A stretch of 50,014 nt of DNA, from NCBI RefSeq assembly GCF_023701525.1, contig NZ_JAMQAW010000095.1, positions 1-50,014 of the forward strand, written 5' to 3'. A program made the translations under genes and the position numbers. Origin of the DNA: Streptomyces albipurpureus (GTDB lineage Bacteria; Actinomycetota; Actinomycetes; Streptomycetales; Streptomycetaceae). This document shows, one piece after another, positions 34,233 to 42,081 of the stretch; the first letter of the stretch is position 1, and every line of letters begins with the position of its first letter. The notes beneath the pieces were generated by a model that was not told the origin of the DNA, made no database searches, and saw nothing but the letters and a program-made list of their open reading frames with translations.

Positions 34233-35430
34233 TCACTCGAGCGAGAGGGTGGGCATCGCCGGATGCTGCAGGTGCTGCCCGGCCGCGTCGATGGTGAGGC
34301 GGAACGCCTCCGGTCCGGGGCAGCCCGCCGCCGCGTGTGCGTCGAGGACTTCGGCGGCGCGGTCCCAGAGGCCGACCGGACCGGCCTGCCGCACGCCCAG
34401 CTGATCGCCTTCAGGGGTGAGCGCGGCCACCGAGCCGGTGGCGATGTCGATCAGGCAGGGCGTACCGTCGACCGTGGTGATCTGGCTGGTCGGCAGGGTC
34501 GACTGGACCAGGAAGCGTGTGAAGAACGCCTTCTCCGTTGCCGTTGCGCCAGTCGATGGTGTGACCGGTGGTGGTCGGATGTGTGTCGGCCAGGAGCGAG
34601 AGCCAGTGGGTGGGGTTCCCGAAGCCGGGGGCCTGGTGAGGGCGGGCGAGCATGAAGGACACACTGCCCGGCAGGAGCGGCCCGCTGGCGGTACCGTCGT
34701 CGTGGACGGTGAGCAGGGCGCGGCCGAAGCCGAACTGCCAGCCGCCGAGGGTCGTAAGGATCTTCCCCCCCCCGGGCCGGGTCTGCGCGATCCACACCCG
34801 GGGGACGGTACGGACGGAGCAGGCGGCGACGATCCGGTCGAACGGGGCCGACGGCCAGTAGCCGTACAAGCCGTCCGCGACCGCGAGATCGGGTGCGTAG
34901 CCAAGGCCGTACAAGGTGGTGGCCGCCTGTTCGAGTCGATGATTGTCGACTTCCAGGCTGGTGATCCGGTCGGACCCATATCGTTCGCATGCCAGCGCGG
35001 TGGAGTAGCCGGTGCCCGTACCGATCTCCAGGATGTCATGGCCCTCGGCCAGGTCCGCGTCCTCCCACATCCGCACAACCAGGGACGGCAGCGTGGACGA
35101 CGAGGTGGGGTTACCACCATCGCGGGGCTCGGGCTTGTCCCAGTCCGGCTCATCGCCGTCGAACTGGGTGACGAGGGTCTGGTTGGTGTAGGTCGCGGTG
35201 AGCCACCGCTCGGGGTCCAGCTCCGCGGTGACCGGCTCCCACCAGGTGAGCCCCCGTGGTGAGGGCTTCTCGGTGGGTAGGTAGAACCCGGGGGTGAACC
35301 GGTCCCGGCGGACCGCCTCCACAGCCGTCCGCCACCCGTCGGCCCGCTCATCGCGCACCACAGCAGCGGTCAGCTCGCTCCGAAGCCGCTCCGCGCGCTG
35401 CTCGTACTCGGTTTCGCCTGCGCTGGTCAT
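34233..35430 (-). pseudogene. tgmC: ATP-grasp RiPP-system methyltransferase (TgmC-like), frameshifted near its 3' end
   Basis: From ATG 35430 (MTSAGETEYEQRAERLRSEL) the product has the PCMT-like layout: FTPGFYLP, TNQTLVTQFDG, motif I ILEIGTGTGYSTAL, LEVDNHRLEQAATTL, and VRTVPRVWIAQTRPGG. This is the version found beside ATP-grasp peptide maturases. The frame breaks at about 34545 after DWRNGNGE; the rest (EKAFFTRFLVQSTLPTSQIT, then DGTPCLIDIATGSVAAL and the C-terminal domain) continues in another frame to the stop at 34233. The methyltransferase core is intact, only the C-terminal ~100 residues being displaced. It starts 2 bp after the ATP-grasp remnant, as in tgm operons. Confidence 0.8.
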
Positions 35431-35432
35431 GA

Positions 35433-36074
35433 TCAGGGTCCTTCCATCAGGAGGCGGGCGAAGGCCACAGCGATGTCGGTCGAGTCCGGCAGCCACCCCC
35501 ACTGCCCATTGGCGTTGCACTCGATGAACGTGAACCGCTCCGGCGCGTCCTGGCGAAGGTCCTCCCGCAGAGCGAAGTCGAAGCAGCCGAAGACGAGCCC
35601 GAAGGCTTCCAGGTACGTGACCAGGTTCTCGGCGAGCGCCGCGGGAACGGTGAGTGGCTGGTGGTCCAGCTCGCCCCAGTCGCCGCGCCGCCAGTCCAGG
35701 ACCCCGTCGGGGGTGCGGATCCGCTGGGCGAAGACGCGCCGCCCCACCACCGTGATCCGAGCGTCCGCCGTCTTCGGCACCTCGGCCTGGAACAGGTGCG
35801 CCATCAGGGCGACGGACTCGTCCAGCGATTCCGGGTCGATCCGCTGGGCGAAGATCGCGCCGGCCTGCCCGTCGTCCGAGACAGGCAGGCCCCGGAAGGG
35901 CTTGTAGACCACCTGCCCGTGCTTGGCCGCGAAGGCGCGCGCCCGCGCGACATCGTTGGTGACCAACGTCGGCGGAACTACCAGGCCGAGTTCCACAGCC
36001 CTTGACGCTGACGTGACGGCGCGCAGCTGTCTCCCCCATTGACGCCGACGGCGGGGTGCCGTTGCTGGCCTCAC
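35433..36074 (-). pseudogene. tgmB: ATP-grasp ribosomal peptide maturase (TgmB-like), N-terminally truncated
   Basis: Similarity starts at GLVVPPTLVTNDVARARAFA (about 35990) and continues with VVYKPFRG, AEVPKTADARITVVGRRVFA, FGLVFGCFDFALRED and the metal-binding FTFIECNANGQWGWLP near the end. Members of this group are normally over 300 residues; here the first ~110 residues are missing, and the sequence before 35990 (RRRRQWGRQLRAV...) is unrelated. Such enzymes form side-chain ester or amide links in graspetide-type peptides. The ATP-binding half remains but the recognition half is gone. No tgmA precursor is visible upstream. Confidence 0.8.
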
Positions 36075-36082
36075 CGGTGAGG
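36069..36082. repeat. 14-bp perfect palindrome
   Basis: cctcaccggtgagg is a perfect palindrome just upstream of the truncated ATP-grasp fragment, near where its homology is lost. It may be a regulator site or a trace of the rearrangement. Confidence 0.3.
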
Positions 36083-36541
36083 TGGGCCCCTGCTCGCGTG
36101 TATGGAAGTCCTATAGAGCTGGCCCGTGGATAGGTCCAGTTACGCCATTCGGTCGTACCAACGCGCTGTGGCATCTCACTCGCTCTACGGTCGGCGTGAC
36201 AGCCGTTGCCCGCAGGTCGGCTGCTGGCGGCCTTGTGTTCCCTTCGCACGTTGCACGAGGCCGCAACCTCGGCAGCCGAAGGAAAGGGGTCGTGCATGCC
36301 TGGGGTGCCGACGATGGCCCTCGCGTTGGGCACCCGTGGCAGTCGCCTTGGGCAGGGTGCTTGAGGTCAGTGGCCGGGAAGTTGGCGGCCACAAGTGGTT
36401 CACGGCCTCTACCGTTCCGGGCCTTGGACCAGCCAGCCGCGTGTGCCGGTGAACGAATCGTCAAGGAAGCCAGGGATTCCGCGATGGAGCCGTTGTTGTC
36501 GAGTTCGCCGTTGGTCCGCCCTACGACGGCGGTGCCGCCGG
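36083..36541. other. Intergenic region, no supported gene
   Basis: About 460 bp between the ATP-grasp remnant and the third methyltransferase. I looked on the minus strand for a TgmA-like precursor and for the missing ATP-grasp N-terminus and found neither. Confidence 0.5.
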
Positions 36542-37693
36542 TCACGCCGCTACCGGATCCGGGCGCGTGACCGGGGTGGTCAGACTCCAGGAGCCGTCCG
36601 GGTCCCCTGTGGTCCAGGCGCGGTGGGCGCCGTCGGTATCGGCGGCGAGCCGGAAGTCCTCACAGTCGGGTTGGCCCATCTCCGTCCACCAGGTGTGGGC
36701 GTCCTCGATTTCCTGCCACAGGTCCCGGGGCCCCGCCTCGTACACCGTCCGTGGGCCGTTGCAGAACGCGACCGCCCTCGATCCGTGGTCGTCCCAGACC
36801 CTGACGCGGAGCGTTTCGTGGCGCTCGCCGGCGTCGAAGCTCCAGCGGTGGGCCACATCGGGCAGGCGCAGTCCGACCGCGAAGCGGGCGCCGATGTCCT
36901 GGGCGACGAGCGCCGGGTCGATCGCCGAGGACCCGGCCCGGGGAACCTCCACGGGGTCGGGCCAGGGGCCGGGCCGTTCGGCGCGCAGCCACATGAACGC
37001 GACCCGGCCGACGAACGCACCAGACGCGCTACGCTCGTCGTCGGCGACGGTGAGCCGGAGCAGTCCGTATCCGGCGAGCGGGGTGTGAAACGGGGTGACG
37101 ATGACTCCGCCCGGGCGCGTCTGGGCGATCCACGCGGGTGGGATGCGGCGGACGGCGACGGTGGAGATGAACCGGTCGAACGGCGCCCGGTCCGGGCACC
37201 CGTCGCGGGCGTCGCCGGTGACCAGGTACGGGTGGGCGCCGACGGCGTGCAGACGGGTCTGCGCGGTCAGAGCGACCTGTGGGTCGATCTCGATGGTGGT
37301 CACCGAACCAGGCCCGGCCAGACGCTCCATGAGGGCCGCCGTCCAGCCGGTGCCCGTGCCGGCCTCGCACACCCTCATACCCGGCTCCAGGTCGAGCACG
37401 GCCAGCATCTCCGCCACCGCCCGCGGTGCCGACTGCGAGGAGGTCATTTCCCCCGCCCCGCCCGGGTGGCCGTCGTCGAGTTGGGTCACCAAGTAGTCCG
37501 GGCTGTCGGCTAGCTGCTGCCAGCGCTCCGGGTCGGCCGCGCGTTCGGCCTGCTCCCATGGGCGTCCGCGGTCCCGGGTCCAGAGCGTGTCCGGAAGGAA
37601 CGCGGCGCGCGGCAGTTCCATGAACGCCTCGGCCCAGCGTGCGGGCAAAATGCCGGATTGCTTCAGGTGTGCGACGTGGTCCGTGTATCCCAC
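36542..37693 (-). CDS. PCMT-like RiPP-type methyltransferase, 383 aa
   Basis: An intact SAM-dependent methyltransferase. The N-terminal region AEAFMELPRAAFLPDTLWTR and YLVTQLDDGHPG matches the substrate-proximal part of PCMT-like enzymes; motif I is VCEAGTGTGWTAAL (108-121), followed by IEIDPQVAL near 134-142. The AVRRIPPAWIAQTRPGG segment parallels VRTVPRVWIAQTRPGG of the neighbouring TgmC-like gene. The C-terminal ~170 residues form a family-specific extension. The GTG start at 37693 lies 4 bp after the TAA of a 41-codon gene, strongly suggesting coupling. It may modify that peptide or belong to the broken tgm system. It is not a housekeeping Pcm, being longer and of different context. Confidence 0.85.
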   Translation of the reverse strand: MGYTDHVAHLKQSGILPARWAEAFMELPRAAFLPDTLWTRDRGRPWEQAERAADPERWQQLADSPDYLVTQLDDGHPGGAGEMTSSQSAPRAVAEMLAVLDLEPGMRVCEAGTGTGWTAALMERLAGPGSVTTIEIDPQVALTAQTRLHAVGAHPYLVTGDARDGCPDRAPFDRFISTVAVRRIPPAWIAQTRPGGVIVTPFHTPLAGYGLLRLTVADDERSASGAFVGRVAFMWLRAERPGPWPDPVEVPRAGSSAIDPALVAQDIGARFAVGLRLPDVAHRWSFDAGERHETLRVRVWDDHGSRAVAFCNGPRTVYEAGPRDLWQEIEDAHTWWTEMGQPDCEDFRLAADTDGAHRAWTTGDPDGSWSLTTPVTRPDPVAA

Positions 37694-37697
37694 GGGG

Positions 37698-37823
37698 TTA
37701 CTCCTGGGGGAGCGGGCCCGGGTCCTCCGGCTTGTGCCCGTTCGGCGACGGCTCCTGACCTGGAGTTTGTGGCAGTTCTTCCGGGTCCGCAGGCTGGGGT
37801 CCGCTTCCGTTTCCGCTGCCCAT
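37698..37823 (-). CDS. 41-residue Pro/Gly/Glu-rich peptide, candidate RiPP precursor
   Basis: ATG 37823 follows GAGGAAGAAGGGCAGC, an excellent ribosome-binding site, and the stop lies 4 bp before the methyltransferase start. The peptide begins MGSGNGSGPQPADPEELPQT and ends HKPEDPGPLPQE. It has no Cys and no Thr/Ser-rich core, so it is not a lanthipeptide, but it does have Asp13, Glu and Asn residues that a PCMT-like enzyme could target. It is hydrophilic, without signal peptide or membrane segment. It might instead be a small intrinsically disordered accessory protein. Assignment as a precursor rests on size and coupling. Confidence 0.55.
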   Translation of the reverse strand: MGSGNGSGPQPADPEELPQTPGQEPSPNGHKPEDPGPLPQE

Positions 37824-38403
37824 GCTGCCCTTCTTCCTCTGTGAGCCGCCCGGGAGTTGGCCCCGGTCCGGTCTCTTATGCTGCCGGTTCCGAGGGTGTG
37901 CTGTCACCACATCCAGTCCCGCTCTCGGCGGCTGCGGGCTCATGTTGGCCGGGTTCAGGGGCCAGTGCGGATCCAGGTGACCGGCGCTCCGCCCTGTCTT
38001 CACACCCCCGGAGCCGCACGGCTCCTGGGTCTGAAGTCGGTGACCGGTGAGCGCTTATCCGCAGGCGCCCCCAACGCGGTCGACGCCAGCGACGAGGGAG
38101 CTGTCGCCCGGCGGCGTTGCTTCCGGCAACGATCCGCCGCTCGGCGTTCATCGTCCGGCGGATCGGCACCAGGCCCATGCCGAGGTCGATAGAATTGGCG
38201 GACCGGCAGCAGTGTCAACGGTGCGGCGTCGTATGGAGATTTGGATGCCAGGTGCCGGTCTTTGAGACGACTCGTCGACTGGGCTGGTGATTGCCCTCCG
38301 GCGCGGAGCGGCACTGACCCGTGTCGGAGTCCGCCTCCGTGAGTAGGTACGCGACGGCCCCGGCGGCCGATCAACCCGACAGGCCACAACCTCGGAGTAG
38401 TAC
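37824..38403. other. Intergenic region, no supported gene
   Basis: About 580 bp between divergent genes. It should hold promoters for the leftward peptide/methyltransferase unit and for the rightward HTH gene, whose ribosome-binding site CGGAG is at its right end. No convincing gene is seen. Confidence 0.5.
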
Positions 38404-38634
38404 ATGACCGGTCAGCCTCCACCACCTGCCTCAGGCACGGCCGCGGACCAGAGCACCGTCTCACCCGCCGGTATCACGCTTCTGGCGGGTGTGGGCCGGG
38501 CCGCTCTCAGTAATTGGCGCCGCCAATTCCCCGACTTCTCCGCCCGCGTGGGCGGAACCGACGCCCATCCGCTATTCCCGCTGGACGCGGTCGAGGCGTG
38601 GCTGAAGAACCATGAAAAGGGGGTCGGGCCCTAG
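38404..38634 (+). CDS. Small helix-turn-helix protein, 76 aa (excisionase-like or DNA-methylase N-domain-like)
   Basis: ATG 38404 has GGAG 8 nt upstream. The segment SPAGITLLAGVGRAALSNWR, then RQFPDFSARVGGTDAHPLFP and DAVEAWLKNHEK, closely follows the MerR-like helix-turn-helix that begins many actinomycete N-6 DNA methylases (AGVGRAAVSNWRRRxPDFPxPVGGTDxxPLF), here as a stand-alone protein. It lies 230 bp before the integrase on the same strand, the usual place for a recombination directionality factor. It is either an Xis-like accessory protein or the orphan N-terminus of a lost methylase. Confidence 0.65.
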   Translation: MTGQPPPPASGTAADQSTVSPAGITLLAGVGRAALSNWRRQFPDFSARVGGTDAHPLFPLDAVEAWLKNHEKGVGP

Positions 38635-38719
38635 CGAAGGGCGGGATTTTTCGGTGCCGTCCAGTTCTGAGATCCAGGGGCGGCGAGCGGGCTGAGCAGT
38701 GAGATCCGTTGCCAGCACT

Positions 38720-38751
38720 CCTGGTTGTCCGGTCTGGTCCAACCTGGTTGT
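38720..38751 (+). repeat. Pair of 9-bp direct repeats upstream of the integrase
   Basis: cctggttgt occurs at 38720-38728 and 38743-38751, two turns of DNA apart (23 bp). Such repeats upstream of an integrase could be arm-type or Xis binding sites. The evidence is only spacing and position. Confidence 0.3.
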
Positions 38752-38863
38752 GCCCATGAGTCTGCAGATCAGGGGACTTTGAAGCCGTAAAGCTCTGGAG
38801 AGGCTGCGAGACGCCCCGTACTCTCTGCTTTGTAGCACCCGGAACCTAAGGGAGGTGGGGTTA

Positions 38864-40057
38864 ATGCCCGAACCTAAGAAGATCGTCCTAGCGTCCGGCA
38901 AAGTCCGGTATCGCGCGGTAGTCGACATCGGGTGTGGTGAGAACGGGAATCGTAAGCAACTCACCATCACTAAGGACACGTCAAAGGAAGTAAAGGCGGA
39001 GATCTCCCGTATCGAGAATGAGCGGAATGCGGGAAGCTTCGTTGCACCCAACAAGCTGACAGTCGGGCAATGGCTCGACATGTGGCTTGAGAAGAAGAAT
39101 CAGGATCTGGAGCCGACCACCATCTACAACTATCGGGTAAGCCTCGATAGGTGCCGTCCGCGGCTCGGTCACATTCGGTTGCAGGACTTAACCGAAGAAG
39201 ATGTAGAAGCGTGGATGCTGTGGTCTCTCAAGAGCGGGCGCATTCGTGGCAAGCGTGCCGGAACTCCGCTCGGTGTGACATCCGTGGACATGACGCTTGC
39301 TCGACTCAAAGAGGCTTTGAATCGGGCCGTCACGAAAAGGCTTGTCACTATGAACGTGGCAGCGAACCTGTACATCCCGCGTAAGGCGCGCAAAGCGGAG
39401 CGGAAAGTCAAGGAAATAGTCCCGCCGTGGGATGTTACGGAAGTCCAGAAGTTCGTTGAGGTAATGCAGTCGGACCGGCTCTTTGCTCCGCTGCTGCTCT
39501 CGCTCATGGGTCTCCGTCCGGCGGAAGTCTGCGGAATGCGTTGGGAGGATATCAATCTGGAGAACGAAACCCTCCTGATCGCCAACACCCGAACCATGAT
39601 GGGGAATCTGACCGTGGTAGAGAAGGACACCAAGTCAATGGCGAGCGAAAGAGCACTCCCGTTGCCCACCATGGTGACCACCACTCTCCGACGGTTCAAG
39701 GCGATTCAGGCGGCCGAGAGACTGGCGCTGGGTGCGGACTATGTGGATTCCGGCTATATGGCCGTAAATGAAGTCGGGGAAGTCCTCACGACCAAGCAAC
39801 TCAGGACGCGGGCGTATCTGCTCATGAAGATTGCGGTACTGCGTAGGGTGCGTCTCTATGACGCCCGTGCATCGTGCTTTACCTACCTCGCCAACAACGG
39901 GGTGCTTGATCACATCCTGGCTAGGTGGGCCGGACACACCAACGTCAAGACCACCAAGCGTTGGTACGTGAAGCCGGACGTTGAAGACCTGCGGGGGGCC
40001 GCTCAGACTTGGGGTGGTCTCGTCGCAGCGGAGGGCGAGGTACGTGAGAAATTGTGA
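38864..40057 (+). CDS. Tyrosine-type site-specific integrase, 397 aa
   Basis: ATG 38864 follows GGGAGG. An AP2-like N-terminus (KVRYRAVVDIGCGENGNRKQ) and a SAM-like core-binding domain (LTVGQWLDMWLEKKNQDLEP) precede the catalytic domain with Arg218 in LMGLRPAEVCGMRW, a basic DTKSMASERALPLP strand, box II YDARASCFTYLANNG (about 332-346), AGHTN (His358) and the nucleophile Tyr368 in KRWY. Box II normally reads HxLRH or YDARHS; the second His is Ala here, so activity may be reduced. Codons are less GC-biased than neighbours, a sign of transfer. The gene ends 20 bp before pcaDC, so the attachment site should be at that junction. Confidence 0.92.
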   Translation: MPEPKKIVLASGKVRYRAVVDIGCGENGNRKQLTITKDTSKEVKAEISRIENERNAGSFVAPNKLTVGQWLDMWLEKKNQDLEPTTIYNYRVSLDRCRPRLGHIRLQDLTEEDVEAWMLWSLKSGRIRGKRAGTPLGVTSVDMTLARLKEALNRAVTKRLVTMNVAANLYIPRKARKAERKVKEIVPPWDVTEVQKFVEVMQSDRLFAPLLLSLMGLRPAEVCGMRWEDINLENETLLIANTRTMMGNLTVVEKDTKSMASERALPLPTMVTTTLRRFKAIQAAERLALGADYVDSGYMAVNEVGEVLTTKQLRTRAYLLMKIAVLRRVRLYDARASCFTYLANNGVLDHILARWAGHTNVKTTKRWYVKPDVEDLRGAAQTWGGLVAAEGEVREKL

Positions 40058-40200
40058 GATGTGGGAGCGTGTGAGACGTGAGTGAGAGCAAGAGTGAAAC
40101 GCTGAAGTACCAGGTAGATGGCCATGAAGATGCACCTTGGTTGGTGCTCGGTCCTAGCCTCGGTACCACATGGCATATGTGGGATCGGCAGATCGAAGAC
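40058..40200. other. Inferred attachment-site region at the 5' end of pcaDC
   Basis: The integrase stop and the pcaDC start are 20 bp apart, and the first ~40 codons of pcaDC use many AT-ending codons (agt, gaa, gat, gca, cct) before switching to the very GC-rich usage of the rest. This suggests the element supplied a replacement 5' end, with the crossover inside the early coding region. The exact core cannot be defined because the other junction is outside the window. Confidence 0.4.
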
Positions 40201-41346
40201 CTCTCCCGCGAGTGGCGGGTCCTTCGCTACGACCTTCCCGGCCATGGCGGTGCGCCCGCTCAACCCGCCGCCTCCGTCGGCGAGCTCGCCGCGCGGCTGC
40301 TGGCCACCCTCGATGGACTGGGCATCCAGCGCTTCGGCTACGCGGGCTGTTCGATAGGAGGGGCGATCGGCATCGAGTTGGCGCTCGCCCACCCGCACCG
40401 TCTCGCCTCGCTCGCCCTGGTCGCGGCCTCACCCCGGTTCGGCACCGCCGACGAGTTCCGCCGCCGTGGCGTGGTGGTCCGCACCAACGGTCTGGAGCCG
40501 ATGGCTCGCAGCGCCCCCGAGAGCTGGTTCACCCAGGGCTTCGCCGCGGCCCAGCCCGCCATCGTCGAGTGGGCCGTCCAGATGGTGCGCACCACCGACC
40601 CGGGCTGCTACATCGCCGCCTGTGAGGCGCTGGCCGCGTTTGACGCCCGCGCCGAGCTGGGCCGCATCGGGGTGCCCACCCTGGTCCTGGTCGGCTCCGA
40701 CGACCAGGTCACCGGACCCGCGGAAGCGCGGACCCTGGTCGCGGGGATACCGGACTCCCGACTCGCGCTGGTGCCCGGAGCCTCCCATCTCGCGCCCGTC
40801 GAACAGCCCGCTGCCGTCACCGATCTGCTGGTACGCCACTTCGCAGGTGTCGCCCAGGACACCCTGTCCGCGATCCCGGTACCTCCCCTGATGCCCCAGG
40901 CGTCAGCTCCCGCGACCCCGGTCGCCGAGTTCGCCCCCGTGGTGGAACCGACCCACCCGGGCCGCGTCGACCCCTATGAGCCGGGGATAAAGGTGCGTCG
41001 GGAGGTCCTTGGTGACGCGCATGTCGATGGCATCACCGCTCGGGCCGACGGCTTCGCCGACGACTTCCAGGAACTGGTCACCCGCTATGCCTGGGGCGAG
41101 GTCTGGAGTCGAGAGGGCATCGACCGGAGGACTCGAAGTGTGATCACCCTGACCGCGTTGGTCGCGGGCGGCCATCGCGATGAACTGGCGACTCATACCC
41201 GGGCCGCACTGCGCAATGGCCTCACCCCCCAAGAGATCAAGGAAATCTTGATCCACACCGCTGTGTACTGCGGAGTTCCGGCGGCGAACTCGGCATTCGC
41301 CGTTGCGCGTGAGGTCATTCAGCAGGAGACAGCCCCGGGTCCGTAG
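40078..41346 (+). CDS. pcaDC: Bifunctional 3-oxoadipate enol-lactonase / 4-carboxymuconolactone decarboxylase
   Basis: Catalyses two consecutive steps of the protocatechuate branch of the beta-ketoadipate pathway: decarboxylation of 4-carboxymuconolactone and hydrolysis of the enol-lactone to 3-oxoadipate. The N-terminal alpha/beta hydrolase (1-270) has GPSLGTTWHMWD, the nucleophile elbow GCSIGG (Ser92), the acid region LVGSDDQVTG and the histidine GASHLAP. After a Pro/Ala linker, the C-terminal domain (about 300-415) carries the decarboxylase motifs REVLGDAHVDGITA, DRRTRSVITLTALVAGGH and LIHTAVYCGVPAANSAF. GTG 40078 is the start. No other pca genes are nearby. The atypical codon use of its first ~40 codons points to replacement by the adjacent element. 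Confidence 0.93.
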   Translation: MSESKSETLKYQVDGHEDAPWLVLGPSLGTTWHMWDRQIEDLSREWRVLRYDLPGHGGAPAQPAASVGELAARLLATLDGLGIQRFGYAGCSIGGAIGIELALAHPHRLASLALVAASPRFGTADEFRRRGVVVRTNGLEPMARSAPESWFTQGFAAAQPAIVEWAVQMVRTTDPGCYIAACEALAAFDARAELGRIGVPTLVLVGSDDQVTGPAEARTLVAGIPDSRLALVPGASHLAPVEQPAAVTDLLVRHFAGVAQDTLSAIPVPPLMPQASAPATPVAEFAPVVEPTHPGRVDPYEPGIKVRREVLGDAHVDGITARADGFADDFQELVTRYAWGEVWSREGIDRRTRSVITLTALVAGGHRDELATHTRAALRNGLTPQEIKEILIHTAVYCGVPAANSAFAVAREVIQQETAPGP

Positions 41347-41358
41347 CAGGATGTGGGC

Positions 41359-41985
41359 ATGGAGCTGACCAAGAAGAAGCATGCGTGTATCCGGTTGGAG
41401 AAGGACGGCGCGGTCCTGGTGATCGACCCCGGTGCCTTCAGTGAGCAGGACGCGGCCGTGGGGGCGGACGTCATCTTGATCACCCATGAGCACGTCGACC
41501 ACTTCGAGGAGGGGCGGTTGCGGGCCGCGCTGGAAGCGGGGGCCGAGGTGTGGACGCTGCGGAGCGTCGCTGACAAGGTGTCGGCGGCGTTTCCCGGCCG
41601 GATCCACACCGTCGGTCACGGTGATACCTTCACCGCCGCCGGTTTCGACGTACAGGTCCACGGCGAGCTTCACGCCGTGATCCATCCGGATCTTCCACGG
41701 GTCACCAACGTCGGCTACCTCGTGGACGGCTCGGTCTTCCACCCCGGTGACGCCCTCACCGTGCCCGACGCCCCCGTCGACACCCTGATGCTGCCGGTGC
41801 ACGCGCCTTGGAACAAGATCGCCGAGGTCATCGACTACGTACGCGCGGTGAAGCCCCGTCGCGCCATCGATGTCCACGACGCCTTGCTCGCCGATCTGGC
41901 CCGACCGCTCTACGACACCCACATCGGCAATCTCGGCGGCGCCGAGCACACCCGGTTGGGCCCGGGGGAGAGTGCCGCGCTGTGA
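41359..41985 (+). CDS. MBL-fold metallo-hydrolase, 208 aa
   Basis: The metallo-beta-lactamase motif THEHVDHFEEG is near residue 47, and further metal ligands are visible in HGELHAVIHPD, VFHPGDALTV and MLPVHAPW. The N-terminus MELTKKKHACIRLEKDGAVL is typical of UlaG-like cytoplasmic hydrolases of this fold. The substrate is not known. It starts 12 bp after pcaDC, so it may be co-transcribed, and is followed by a strong terminator at 42019-42046. ATG 41359 is preferred over GTG 41353. Confidence 0.88.
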   Translation: MELTKKKHACIRLEKDGAVLVIDPGAFSEQDAAVGADVILITHEHVDHFEEGRLRAALEAGAEVWTLRSVADKVSAAFPGRIHTVGHGDTFTAAGFDVQVHGELHAVIHPDLPRVTNVGYLVDGSVFHPGDALTVPDAPVDTLMLPVHAPWNKIAEVIDYVRAVKPRRAIDVHDALLADLARPLYDTHIGNLGGAEHTRLGPGESAAL

Positions 41986-42018
41986 CGCGCACCTCCCTCG
42001 TCCACTCGCTCGACGAAC

Positions 42019-42046
42019 GCCCGGCCGGCTCACGGTCCGGCCGGGC
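42019..42046 (+). terminator. 10-bp GC stem-loop after the MBL-fold gene
   Basis: Arms gcccggccgg (42019-42028) and ccggccgggc (42037-42046) are perfect complements with an 8-nt loop, placed between the MBL-fold gene and exonuclease III. Confidence 0.8.
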
Positions 42047-42081
42047 CCGCAGTGTCACACCCCGGCATTAGGCTTCCCCCC

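Noticed and set aside
36111..36545. A minus-strand ORF upstream of the ATP-grasp fragment as the missing tgmA precursor or N-terminus
   Set aside because: Its sequence has no ATP-grasp or precursor motif and poor codon bias.
1..40060. The accessory region as an integrative conjugative element (AICE) or plasmid
   Set aside because: No replication initiator, FtsK/TraB-like translocase or Spd genes are seen; only an integrase and small HTH proteins, so genomic island is the safer term.
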